Program-made: the position numbers and the translations under genes | Part shown: positions 44,217 through 52,280 of the stretch, piece by piece | How the letters are laid out: each line of letters opens with the position of its first letter | Position numbering within the stretch: the stretch's first letter is position 1 | From: Butyrivibrio sp. | GTDB taxonomy: Bacteria; Bacillota; Clostridia; Lachnospirales; Lachnospiraceae | Reading direction: 5' to 3' | Assembly (NCBI RefSeq): GCF_017635265.1 | Contig: NZ_JAGBLU010000128.1 | Span: 1-64,000, forward strand | DNA: 64,000 nt | Notes under the pieces: model-generated | What the model was told of the DNA's origin: nothing | What the model saw: only the letters and a program-made list of their open reading frames with translations | Database searches by the model: none

Positions 44217-45169
44217 TGATAAATCACCCTCACAAAATGATCCGCCATATATGCATTGCATTCGGCGTTTACATGTATGTTATCCAGTAGCCATGTGGAA
44301 CTGTTATCCTCATCTATTGTTCCATAATAGTTATCCACAAAAGAAACACCTGTCGCTCCGGACACATCAATCATAAACTGAAGATAGGTTGTTAGCTTAC
44401 CATTTCCAAAATCGTATCTGTCACCGCTCACAAGCTGCCCCGATGAATCATAGGCGTAACACATAGGGAATGACATACACACAATTCTTATGAATGGATA
44501 CTTCTCCTGAATCAGTTTAATACCTGCATTAAGAGCACCGCTAAAAGTGACAGGATCACTGTCATTGTCCGGATTCATACCAACTCTTAAATTAAGATAA
44601 TCCTGTGCGTTGTAAAAAATAACCAGAGTATCTACAGTATTAAAATCAAGATTTTCCAAAAGTTCCGCACTCTTGTCGTACATTGAGTCCTCAAAGAGAG
44701 TTGCTTTTTCAATTAGCTGATCAAAATCCTCATCATATATGCACCTGGCAACGTTATAAAAACTAAATGCATCAAGAGCATAGTCATCTGTGTATGCAGC
44801 ATTTTTCATAGCTACTGTAGAAGCCGGAAAACCGGCATTTAAACAGTTTGAGTTTTCAAGTTTAGACTGAACCTGACTTACAACACCGTTTTCAGAAGTG
44901 TCATACGTAAGCGCGTCATTTCCAAGGAAAAGAATTGTCTCAGTATCATCTACCTCATGTCCAGCCTTTTTATCCTCTGATAAAAGAAAAATCTGATCAA
45001 GAACTTCAATCTCATAGCTCTCGCCCGTAACTCCTTCAGTCTTGGCAGTTCCCTGATTCCATCTCCAGAGTTTAAAGCCTGAAAAAGCAAGGACACCTAC
45101 AATTATGGCTATTAGAAGAATATGTACCCACATGGGAATTTTAATTGAATTTTTATTTGTATCTGACAT
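44213..45169 (-). CDS. Membrane-anchored SGNH-like protein with altered nucleophile motif
   Basis: A 318-residue protein with one N-terminal membrane segment (about 15-33) and an outer SGNH-hydrolase-like domain. Block I reads ILFLGNDALT, where active relatives have GDS, so the nucleophile Ser appears replaced by Asp. Block V, LLDNIHVNAE, still has the Asp-x2-His pair. This suggests a non-hydrolytic or binding role, unlike the intact SGNH protein at 62997. The ATG follows AGAGG. It overlaps the transporter gene by 4 nt and follows a GT87-like gene. Substrate unknown. Confidence 0.72.
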   Translation of the reverse strand: MSDTNKNSIKIPMWVHILLIAIIVGVLAFSGFKLWRWNQGTAKTEGVTGESYEIEVLDQIFLLSEDKKAGHEVDDTETILFLGNDALTYDTSENGVVSQVQSKLENSNCLNAGFPASTVAMKNAAYTDDYALDAFSFYNVARCIYDEDFDQLIEKATLFEDSMYDKSAELLENLDFNTVDTLVIFYNAQDYLNLRVGMNPDNDSDPVTFSGALNAGIKLIQEKYPFIRIVCMSFPMCYAYDSSGQLVSGDRYDFGNGKLTTYLQFMIDVSGATGVSFVDNYYGTIDEDNSSTWLLDNIHVNAECNAYMADHFVRVIYQ

Positions 45170-45181
45170 AATAAACCTCTG

Positions 45182-46369
45182 TTATTCCGATTGTTTTAAT
45201 TTGCTTATGATATCAATACTAATAGCAAAGTATGCAGCCAAATATATTACTGACACAGCTACAAATGGTACTCCATTTATTATATCAAAGTCAAACAGAT
45301 AATAATTATACACAAGCATAGAGCACAAATTAATGGCTATAACTGCAGGTATCATTTTCCGGTTAAACATTATTGTTGCCGCCGTCATAATGATCACTCC
45401 CGCATAGTCGTATCTTTCATGCATTGCCGGCAAAAACAGGTAACAGGTCAAAATTGACCATCCTGCTAAAATAAAAGCTTTTTCATTTGTGATATTTTCT
45501 CTGTGCTCAAATACATATATAAGTGCAAAAGCAAAAACAGAAATTGCCAAAAGAATGGCCGGAATTCCAAAAACATCATAGCTTGTAAAGCCTAATCTAT
45601 AAAGCGAGTTTGAAAGCCAGGTCATCTCATTGTATCCACTATTCTGCCTTAAATAAACTGAATAGGTCTCCCTTATTCCTCTTTGTGCCATAACGCAAGG
45701 TATACCGGCAACAACATACATAACAGGTATCCACACAAACTGAAGAACGCTATAGTTCTTTTTTACAAAGTACATAATAATGAAAAAAGGAATAATGAAG
45801 ATAATCTGCAATTTAAAAGTAAAACCTATAGCTATAAGGATCAACGCACGTCTGGTTCTATCAGAAAAATAGTAATAAAGCCCCGCTATAATAAATGCTG
45901 TGTAAATAGCGTCGCACTGTTTCCACAATGCACCATTCATAATTGCTACAGGTAAAAATAGTACGCTTACAGAAACAACTACAGCCTTTTTTTGAGTCTG
46001 GCTATCATTGATTCCTGCAACAAGCATAAGCAACTTATATAAATAATATGCACCAATATACTCCGCTGCACATGAAGTAATTGCTATCCAAAGCCATGGC
46101 TCTCCGGGAATTCTGGCAACGAAGTCAAGGAATATATTGTAAGGAACATAGTAATTGCCAATAGTTCGCTCCAAACCGCCCCAAAAACTGAGACTTTTGT
46201 ATTCGTTGATCCACGAAAGAAGCGTCACATTGTAATCGCCTGAAATAGTTTGCGGTGCAAGACAAACTCTCATCAGCACTGAAAACAGCAAAAGCGCCCC
46301 GATACATATCTGAAACATATATTTTTGAAAAAAGTCCGTTATAACTTCATCTATCCTATAGCGTTTCAT
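45182..46369 (-). CDS. GT-C mannosyltransferase-like membrane protein (GT87/PIG-M type)
   Basis: A 395-residue protein with about ten membrane helices. The outer segment APQTISGDYNVTLLSWI carries the GT-C acidic site, and NGALWKQCDAIYTAFIIAGL matches the W-x2-QCD motif seen in GT87 and PIG-M-like mannosyltransferases that use polyprenyl-phosphate mannose. Its donor could come from the GtrB-like protein at 60194. The ATG follows GGGGAAG. It lies between the DUF-type membrane protein and the altered SGNH gene in a tightly packed set. Mannose is a guess from family. Confidence 0.78.
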   Translation of the reverse strand: MKRYRIDEVITDFFQKYMFQICIGALLLFSVLMRVCLAPQTISGDYNVTLLSWINEYKSLSFWGGLERTIGNYYVPYNIFLDFVARIPGEPWLWIAITSCAAEYIGAYYLYKLLMLVAGINDSQTQKKAVVVSVSVLFLPVAIMNGALWKQCDAIYTAFIIAGLYYYFSDRTRRALILIAIGFTFKLQIIFIIPFFIIMYFVKKNYSVLQFVWIPVMYVVAGIPCVMAQRGIRETYSVYLRQNSGYNEMTWLSNSLYRLGFTSYDVFGIPAILLAISVFAFALIYVFEHRENITNEKAFILAGWSILTCYLFLPAMHERYDYAGVIIMTAATIMFNRKMIPAVIAINLCSMLVYNYYLFDFDIINGVPFVAVSVIYLAAYFAISIDIISKLKQSE

Positions 46370-46382
46370 TTCACTTCCCCAA

Positions 46383-47861
46383 TTACTCTTCTCTGATATT
46401 TGTTATAGAATTAAGGCCATATGCCCAAGCAACTCCTTGATTTATCCTTCCGTCTGCCTCTTCCAGTAAAAAGAATGAATAATAGTTTTCAATTCCATCA
46501 GGATTTAAAGCTACATCTACCACAATATCTTCTCCCTGATGATTTGAGAAATCCTCTATCATTGCCCTTGTCTCATTGTAATGATCCTGAAATTCATGCC
46601 TATAAAGTTGAGCTACCTGACGATAAGCTTTATAACTCTTTACATTAAATCCTGAAAGAGCATTAGCAAGAACACAGATAAAAACCAATAACACTAAAAC
46701 AGCCTTTCTGTTTTCTTTATTTATACCCTTATTCATAGCTACTCCAAGCATAATGCCAAGATTGGCTGAAGAATATATAAATGCAAACAATCCGACAAAA
46801 ACACACCTTGGTGGCATCCATGGAACATTATATCCTGTAGTTACAGGGAAAATCACAGCAAATGGTGAAAAAATCGCAAATAATCCTGAAATAATCCATG
46901 CTTTTGCATTGGCTGTCATCTTATCAGCAACTAAAAATCCACATATAACAAACAGAATGAATACAGCTAAATAGTTTGTTCTTTCATCATGTCCAAACAA
47001 CCAGTTCACATTGGACCACCAAACATTAAATGTATCTCCCAGCGATTTTAAAATATCAAGTTCTCCTTCGCTCGACTGTCTGACAAAATTTCCGGGAGCA
47101 ACAGCATTTATAAGGGCTCCAATAAAAGAAACGCCAAACATTATCATATTGCTTTTTGATACTTTTCCATTCTTCACTGAATAATAAATGAAAAGGCTAA
47201 GTAACAAATAGCACGCAGTACCTGTTATTGCCAGGGATGCTCCAACTGCACAGAATCCGGAAACACAGGATATTATCACCCATTTGTTTCCTTTCGCATT
47301 TTCTCTGTTTGCCATCATGAATGCTGTAGCTGATATAAGCATAAGCGAAAATGGGAATGTATAAACTGATGCTCCAACCCACCACTCATATATCTCAGCA
47401 AATGACTCATATTGAGTCATTGCAAATACTACGCCAGCCATTACTAATGTTTTTACATAAAGCGGAATCTTTCCAATTCCATCCAAAAAAGTATTGATAA
47501 ACCACAGAAGCGTTGCAAAAACAAGGGCTGAATTCAAAACCATCCAAAAGCGAAGCATTGGAAATCCGCCATGTGTCACAGGTGTAAAAAAGACACCAAA
47601 AAATTCTGAAAAATATGTTCCCTGATGGGTCATATAAACCCATGCAGCATATTTACATGACAAAACAAAATTTTCAAGAAGAGATACTCCTTTTACTCCG
47701 GCATCCTGAGCATACCAATAATCATCAGATACAAAAACCGAAAACCAGGAAACGGTTATAACAATTCCTGCCATAAAAACAATCCCTAGAATTGCCAATC
47801 CCAAAATCAGTCTTTTTACAAAACTTTCCGCATTTTCCCTATTAATCCCACTTTTATTCAT
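46383..47861 (-). CDS. Polytopic membrane protein, DUF6056-like
   Basis: A 492-residue protein with about 11 membrane helices. The first outer loop has VFVSDDYWYAQDAG, matching the S-D-D-Y/F-W pattern of DUF6056 proteins, which resemble GT-C enzymes with catalytic acids in that loop. The final 80 residues form a soluble outer tail. The ATG follows AAGG by a long spacer. It lies between the SGNH partner gene of the MBOAT and the GT87-like gene. A glycosyl transfer role outside the membrane is likely, but the sugar is unknown. Confidence 0.72.
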   Translation of the reverse strand: MNKSGINRENAESFVKRLILGLAILGIVFMAGIVITVSWFSVFVSDDYWYAQDAGVKGVSLLENFVLSCKYAAWVYMTHQGTYFSEFFGVFFTPVTHGGFPMLRFWMVLNSALVFATLLWFINTFLDGIGKIPLYVKTLVMAGVVFAMTQYESFAEIYEWWVGASVYTFPFSLMLISATAFMMANRENAKGNKWVIISCVSGFCAVGASLAITGTACYLLLSLFIYYSVKNGKVSKSNMIMFGVSFIGALINAVAPGNFVRQSSEGELDILKSLGDTFNVWWSNVNWLFGHDERTNYLAVFILFVICGFLVADKMTANAKAWIISGLFAIFSPFAVIFPVTTGYNVPWMPPRCVFVGLFAFIYSSANLGIMLGVAMNKGINKENRKAVLVLLVFICVLANALSGFNVKSYKAYRQVAQLYRHEFQDHYNETRAMIEDFSNHQGEDIVVDVALNPDGIENYYSFFLLEEADGRINQGVAWAYGLNSITNIREE

Positions 47862-47877
47862 AACACACCAAATCCTT

Positions 47878-48957
47878 CTACCACTCCTTATTTAATAATT
47901 CATTAAAATCAAATGAATCTATCATATCCCACATCTTATTTAATTCACTCTCCATTTCATCTAAAGAATGAATTTCATAATTACCATCACTAAAGCATTT
48001 TACCATAAATCTATTAATGTCGGGTTTATAATGTGTATAGTCCGCATAGTTATTGAGGTCTAAGGTCTCCGGCATAGTTTGAAAATAAAACAAATGAACA
48101 TTGTCATACTCAAGGAGTCTTTCCGCAACATATTGATACTGACTAAATGTTGCGGAAAGGGTATTTTCCTGCATTACGTTATGCCAATACAATATACTGT
48201 ATGGTGGGAAAAAGAAATAGAACTGTGTATTCGGATTATTTTCCACAAATGGAAGTATATTTACTTCAAGATTCTCTTTTGTCTGAGGTAAAAGAGCATC
48301 TGCTGCCGTTTCTTCATCCACATACTCCGGTTCATCATAGTTATGCATAACCCATTGAATATTGTAATAATCAGGTGTCCACCAGCTGGCATAGATCTCC
48401 GATAAGTCAGATCCCTGTCCCTGTATCATAGGGCGCATTATGTACTGAAGAAGAACATCCTTGTTAAGCAGATATTTAACATCGTTAAGATAGTTATTAT
48501 CATACAGATATTCCGGAAGCGGATACTTTGTGGTCTCTGTATCTGCAGTCATTGTTGGAATATCCATGGCAAAAAAGACTGCTTTTACATCGCTGTTTTT
48601 TCTGGCATTGGTATTCTTATCAAAAACAATTGACAAAATGTTATAATCATCTTTGGGATACGCTCCGCTATAACTGAGTTTAATAGTATCCACGTCAAGC
48701 AACTCTTTAAAATCATCGGTATCAAAATTAACTGTCATGGATGAGCCTATGATGCATCCCTCGTACTTCATATTTTTTGCCATACCGGGATTTTGACTGA
48801 GCTGATTGTCCACCACATAAGGGAATCCTTCTAAAGGTGCATGGTAATGGAAAAATGGATCCACATATATCACTATTCCTCCGCATATAATAAACACAGT
48901 CACTATCAGCCCAATTAAAATTATAAATTGATTTCTATATTTCTTTTCATCCTTCAT
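47878..48957 (-). CDS. SGNH-like membrane protein, partner of the adjacent MBOAT (AlgJ/DltD type)
   Basis: A 359-residue protein with one N-terminal membrane helix (about 10-30) and an outer domain. The nucleophile motif is CIIGSSMTVNF and the late acid-base motif is NYADYTHYKPDINR, as in SGNH enzymes such as DltD, AlgJ and AlgX that finish acyl transfer begun by an MBOAT. It begins about 70 nt after the MBOAT stop, on the same strand. The likely job is to place an acetyl or other acyl group on an exported glycan. Both catalytic motifs are intact. Confidence 0.8.
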   Translation of the reverse strand: MKDEKKYRNQFIILIGLIVTVFIICGGIVIYVDPFFHYHAPLEGFPYVVDNQLSQNPGMAKNMKYEGCIIGSSMTVNFDTDDFKELLDVDTIKLSYSGAYPKDDYNILSIVFDKNTNARKNSDVKAVFFAMDIPTMTADTETTKYPLPEYLYDNNYLNDVKYLLNKDVLLQYIMRPMIQGQGSDLSEIYASWWTPDYYNIQWVMHNYDEPEYVDEETAADALLPQTKENLEVNILPFVENNPNTQFYFFFPPYSILYWHNVMQENTLSATFSQYQYVAERLLEYDNVHLFYFQTMPETLDLNNYADYTHYKPDINRFMVKCFSDGNYEIHSLDEMESELNKMWDMIDSFDFNELLNKEW

Positions 48958-49026
48958 CTATTTAAATCGTCCTCAAATACGGCAACAAACTGCCACTTGT
49001 TACACATTTAATATATGAATCAAAAA

Positions 49027-50571
49027 TCAGAAGTTCATGTACAGGAACGTACTTACGCCACCAAAGCTAAGAACACACCATACCAGCAATATTGCTGTAA
49101 AAAATGTTGTCAATAAGCTTATCCTACACTCTTTGGCAAAATAGATTGCTTTCTTAGAAAAAAATACAATCACAATTGCCACGGCCAGAAACAGCCACAT
49201 ACAAAGATCCCATGAAAAATTGTAATTAACAATAGGCGTAAGCTTAAACACATACCATATCTCATCAAGCCTGAAATAGTTGGCAAAGTCACTGTAATAG
49301 GGCCTGATACCACCGCTGAACATACGCTCAAATAAAAGAAGCGCATCAGAAACAGTGTTTGCTCTAAAGAATACCCAGGCGACTGTTACATAAATAAATG
49401 TGAAAAGTTGTTTTCCACAATTTGTCAGACAAATAAGTGTTTTATCCACAGTGGTATGATTTTCATTGTGTTTATTGCTTTCACCGGTAGGTAGTTCATT
49501 CTTTTGCCTTCTAACAATCAAATCCTCTTTTACCCTTGTCATCACATTTAAAGCACCATGCATCACGCCCCAAATAATAAAAGTCCAGCCACTTCCATGC
49601 CATAATCCGCTCACAAGAAAAACTATCATTATGTTGACATAGGTTCTGACAGTTCCTTTTCTGCTGCCCCCAAGGGGAATATAAATGTATTTGGTAAAAA
49701 ACTTTGTAAGTGTAATATGCCACCTATTCCAAAAATCAATTATGTTAACCGCCTTGTACGGAGAGTCAAAGTTAATACTAAGCTCAAATCCCATAATCAT
49801 GCAAATTCCACCAGCTACATCACAATAACCACTAAAGTCAAAATAAATCTGAAAAGAGTAGAATATAGCAACCAGCACAGCCTCCCACCAGCCAAGTGTT
49901 GCTAACGAGTTGTATCCATAATCTACAGCCTGACCTATAGTATCAGCCAATATCACCTTCTTAAATAGTCCAATAGATATGAGCAGAAGTCCTCTCATAA
50001 CAATTTCCCAATCAAATTTGTGTCGTGATGACTCTTGTAATTGATCGTTATAATCACCATAGCTCATCAGCGGTCCCTGGAGAAGTTTCGGAAAAAAAAG
50101 AATATAAGAAAGATACTCTAACAGTTCAAACTTCCTGATTTCCCCACGATAAGACTCCACCAAGTATGATATCTGGTTAAAAGTATAAAAACTGATAGCA
50201 ATTGGAAAGAATATGCCACTAAACTTAAAAAAAAGCAGAGTAAGTACATTAAATCCTATCCCTACCGCCAACAATATTATTACTTTTTGCTTTCCTTTTT
50301 TTGTGAAAAAGCTGTCTGAAACTGCCTTATCTCCATAATTTTCAGACTTCAATCCCCGGATAAAGAACAAATTAACCGCAATGCTTAGTGCAAGAACTAA
50401 TAGATTTTTAATTCCAAAAAGAGCATAAAAAACTAATGAGCCTGCAATTATCCACAAATTGCACAGTCTCATTAGTCTATCACCAGTTCTAAAAAAATGC
50501 CTTATTATAAAATACCCAATGACAAATACCGGCAAAAATGCCAGCATAAACTCATATGAATTAAATAACAT
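49027..50571 (-). CDS. MBOAT O-acyltransferase (DltB/AlgI family), first copy
   Basis: A membrane-bound O-acyltransferase of 514 residues with about 11 helices. Family motifs are SYLVESYRGEI, SYILFFPKLLQGPLMSY, DFSGYCDVAGGI, FWNRWHITLTKFFTKYIYIP and the catalytic His region VSGLWHGSGWTFIIWGVMHG. MBOATs pass an acyl group through the membrane to an outer acceptor with an SGNH partner, here the next gene downstream. The ATG follows GGGGAG. It lies 9 nt before the cytidylyltransferase stop, so it joins the TarI-LicD set. No dltA or dltC is seen, so O-acetylation is more likely than D-alanylation. Confidence 0.92.
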   Translation of the reverse strand: MLFNSYEFMLAFLPVFVIGYFIIRHFFRTGDRLMRLCNLWIIAGSLVFYALFGIKNLLVLALSIAVNLFFIRGLKSENYGDKAVSDSFFTKKGKQKVIILLAVGIGFNVLTLLFFKFSGIFFPIAISFYTFNQISYLVESYRGEIRKFELLEYLSYILFFPKLLQGPLMSYGDYNDQLQESSRHKFDWEIVMRGLLLISIGLFKKVILADTIGQAVDYGYNSLATLGWWEAVLVAIFYSFQIYFDFSGYCDVAGGICMIMGFELSINFDSPYKAVNIIDFWNRWHITLTKFFTKYIYIPLGGSRKGTVRTYVNIMIVFLVSGLWHGSGWTFIIWGVMHGALNVMTRVKEDLIVRRQKNELPTGESNKHNENHTTVDKTLICLTNCGKQLFTFIYVTVAWVFFRANTVSDALLLFERMFSGGIRPYYSDFANYFRLDEIWYVFKLTPIVNYNFSWDLCMWLFLAVAIVIVFFSKKAIYFAKECRISLLTTFFTAILLVWCVLSFGGVSTFLYMNF

Positions 50572-50579
50572 AACTCCCC

Positions 50580-51293
50580 TTACTTAAGCCACTCGCTTCT
50601 CTTACTTATAAGTAGCGCCTTAAAAATATCAATGTCATCTACTGTTGTGAGCTTAATATTCTTTTCAGATCCTTGTGAAAAGTACACCTTTTTTCCCATT
50701 TCAATCATAAGCGTGCAGGACGCTACAGATGCTGTTATTCCTTTTTCAAGTGCCTGTCTGTGAAGATCACAAATTTCTCCAAGTTTGAACCCTTGAGGAG
50801 TCTGAGTTCTTTTTAGTTTATCTCTGGAGTATGTTTCTTCCGAAACTATTCCGTCTTCAGTTGTGAGCATGGCTTCAGCACACGGAATTGCAGTAATGGC
50901 ATTTCCATACTGTTTAGTCTTCATGATGCAATCTGATATTATCTCAGCTGAAACCATAGGCCTTATGGCATCATGAATCAGAACTATGGTGTCCCTGTCA
51001 AAAAACTTTTCCAGTTCATATACTCCGTTTCGTATGGACCCCTGTCCATTATCGCCGCCATTAACAACATGTTCAAGTTTTGTTATGTTGAACTGTTTAG
51101 CGTAAGCTAAAAGCATCTGCTCCCAGCCCTCAACACACACAACCGCAATTGAATCTATTTCAGGATGGTTCTGAAAAGCCTCCAGAGTGTACACGATAAC
51201 CGGTTTTTCATTAACCGTTAAAAACTGTTTTGGAATATCCTGATGCATTCTTGCGCCAGTGCCGCCGGCTATAATCAGTGCTACAGTCTTCAT
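50580..51293 (-). CDS. TarI/IspD-like cytidylyltransferase, probably CDP-polyol forming
   Basis: A 237-residue protein of the IspD/TarI family with CTP loop LIIAGGTGARMHQDIPKQF, VNGGDNGQGSIRNG, HDAIRPMV and the late LTTVDDI. The family N-terminal AGGTGARM and the LicD gene next to it fit a ribitol-5-phosphate or similar cytidylyltransferase better than IspD, which is already encoded at 2008-2715. Its CDP-polyol product would feed the LicD protein. The ATG follows GAGGA. It is the middle gene of LicD, TarI-like, MBOAT. The polyol cannot be read from sequence. Confidence 0.82.
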   Translation of the reverse strand: MKTVALIIAGGTGARMHQDIPKQFLTVNEKPVIVYTLEAFQNHPEIDSIAVVCVEGWEQMLLAYAKQFNITKLEHVVNGGDNGQGSIRNGVYELEKFFDRDTIVLIHDAIRPMVSAEIISDCIMKTKQYGNAITAIPCAEAMLTTEDGIVSEETYSRDKLKRTQTPQGFKLGEICDLHRQALEKGITASVASCTLMIEMGKKVYFSQGSEKNIKLTTVDDIDIFKALLISKRSEWLK

Positions 51294-51341
51294 AATCTAT
51301 CCTCTTTTCAATACTAATATTTCATTTTCCACGAACATAAA

Positions 51342-52220
51342 TCACTCTTTGATTATATTAACGTGCATGGGTATTCTATTTTCTTCCGGTGGAAGTGACA
51401 TATAATCCCCATAAGTCTTTGTAAGCCATTTATCATGAAGCTTGGGGATGGGAAATGCTTTCCCATGGATATAAGCTGTATCAGGACCGTTAACCAAATG
51501 TTCAGAGTCAAAATCAAGGCCCCAGTATCTTGGATCCGGCTGTTCATTGGAAATAAACAACATATTCCCCTCACCTGCATTGGAATCGCCATTCTCATCA
51601 ATGTCAGATGCAAGCTTGGCAATTCCTCCCTTGACCTGAAGTTTCATATATTTAGTAGCTATTTTTTGAAATGGTATACATTTCCCAATACTTGCAAGTA
51701 TAAATGCCACAGCCTTCATTCCGCCCTTAAACTTGCCATAATCCACATATGGCCTGTGTCCCATGGCAAGGGCATAGAGTAGCTTCATCATTGTAAGTTG
51801 CATCTTGTGGTCATCTGCCTCAATATCAAAAACAAACATATCCAAAGTAGGATGTGAATATCTGTTTTCATAGAAGTCCTCAGCACCAAATGTTGTTCCT
51901 TCATAAGTCAGATTCATATCTGCGACCTTGGTAATAAAATCAAAAAACTGAGGATATCTCTCAAATCTTAAAAGCTTAAACCTTGAATTCGCCTCTTTTT
52001 CAAAAACTTCCAAAAACTTCTCGTAATCTTTTCGTAAAAATAAAATATCAACGTCATCATCCCAAGGTATGAAATCCTGATGTCTTATTGCCCCAAGGAA
52101 AGTGCCTCCATGAAGATAATACTGTATCCCATGCTTTTTGCAAATTCTGTCCACTTCAGAGAGCATGGCAAAATCTGACTCATGCACCCTTTTTAAATAT
52201 TCCTGTACTTCTTTTTCCAT
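51342..52220 (-). CDS. LicD-family phosphotransferase
   Basis: A 292-residue LicD protein of the fukutin-type nucleotidyltransferase fold. The hallmark is IPWDDDVDI at about residue 53, preceded by YYLHGGTFLGAIRHQDF. LicD proteins move phosphocholine, glycerol-phosphate or ribitol-phosphate from a CDP carrier onto glycans. The paired cytidylyltransferase downstream probably makes the carrier. No choline kinase or choline transporter is seen, so a polyol phosphate is more likely. No membrane segment is visible. The start has only a weak AGAAAGA upstream. Confidence 0.88.
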   Translation of the reverse strand: MEKEVQEYLKRVHESDFAMLSEVDRICKKHGIQYYLHGGTFLGAIRHQDFIPWDDDVDILFLRKDYEKFLEVFEKEANSRFKLLRFERYPQFFDFITKVADMNLTYEGTTFGAEDFYENRYSHPTLDMFVFDIEADDHKMQLTMMKLLYALAMGHRPYVDYGKFKGGMKAVAFILASIGKCIPFQKIATKYMKLQVKGGIAKLASDIDENGDSNAGEGNMLFISNEQPDPRYWGLDFDSEHLVNGPDTAYIHGKAFPIPKLHDKWLTKTYGDYMSLPPEENRIPMHVNIIKE

Positions 52221-52280
52221 AAAACTTATTATTTCTTTCTAAAAAACTTATTTTTTCTAAACACAAATACATAGATATGC

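Noticed and set aside
49027..50571. A complete dlt operon for D-alanylation
   Set aside because: The MBOAT and SGNH genes fit DltB and DltD folds, but no dltA-like adenylation enzyme or dltC carrier protein is present.
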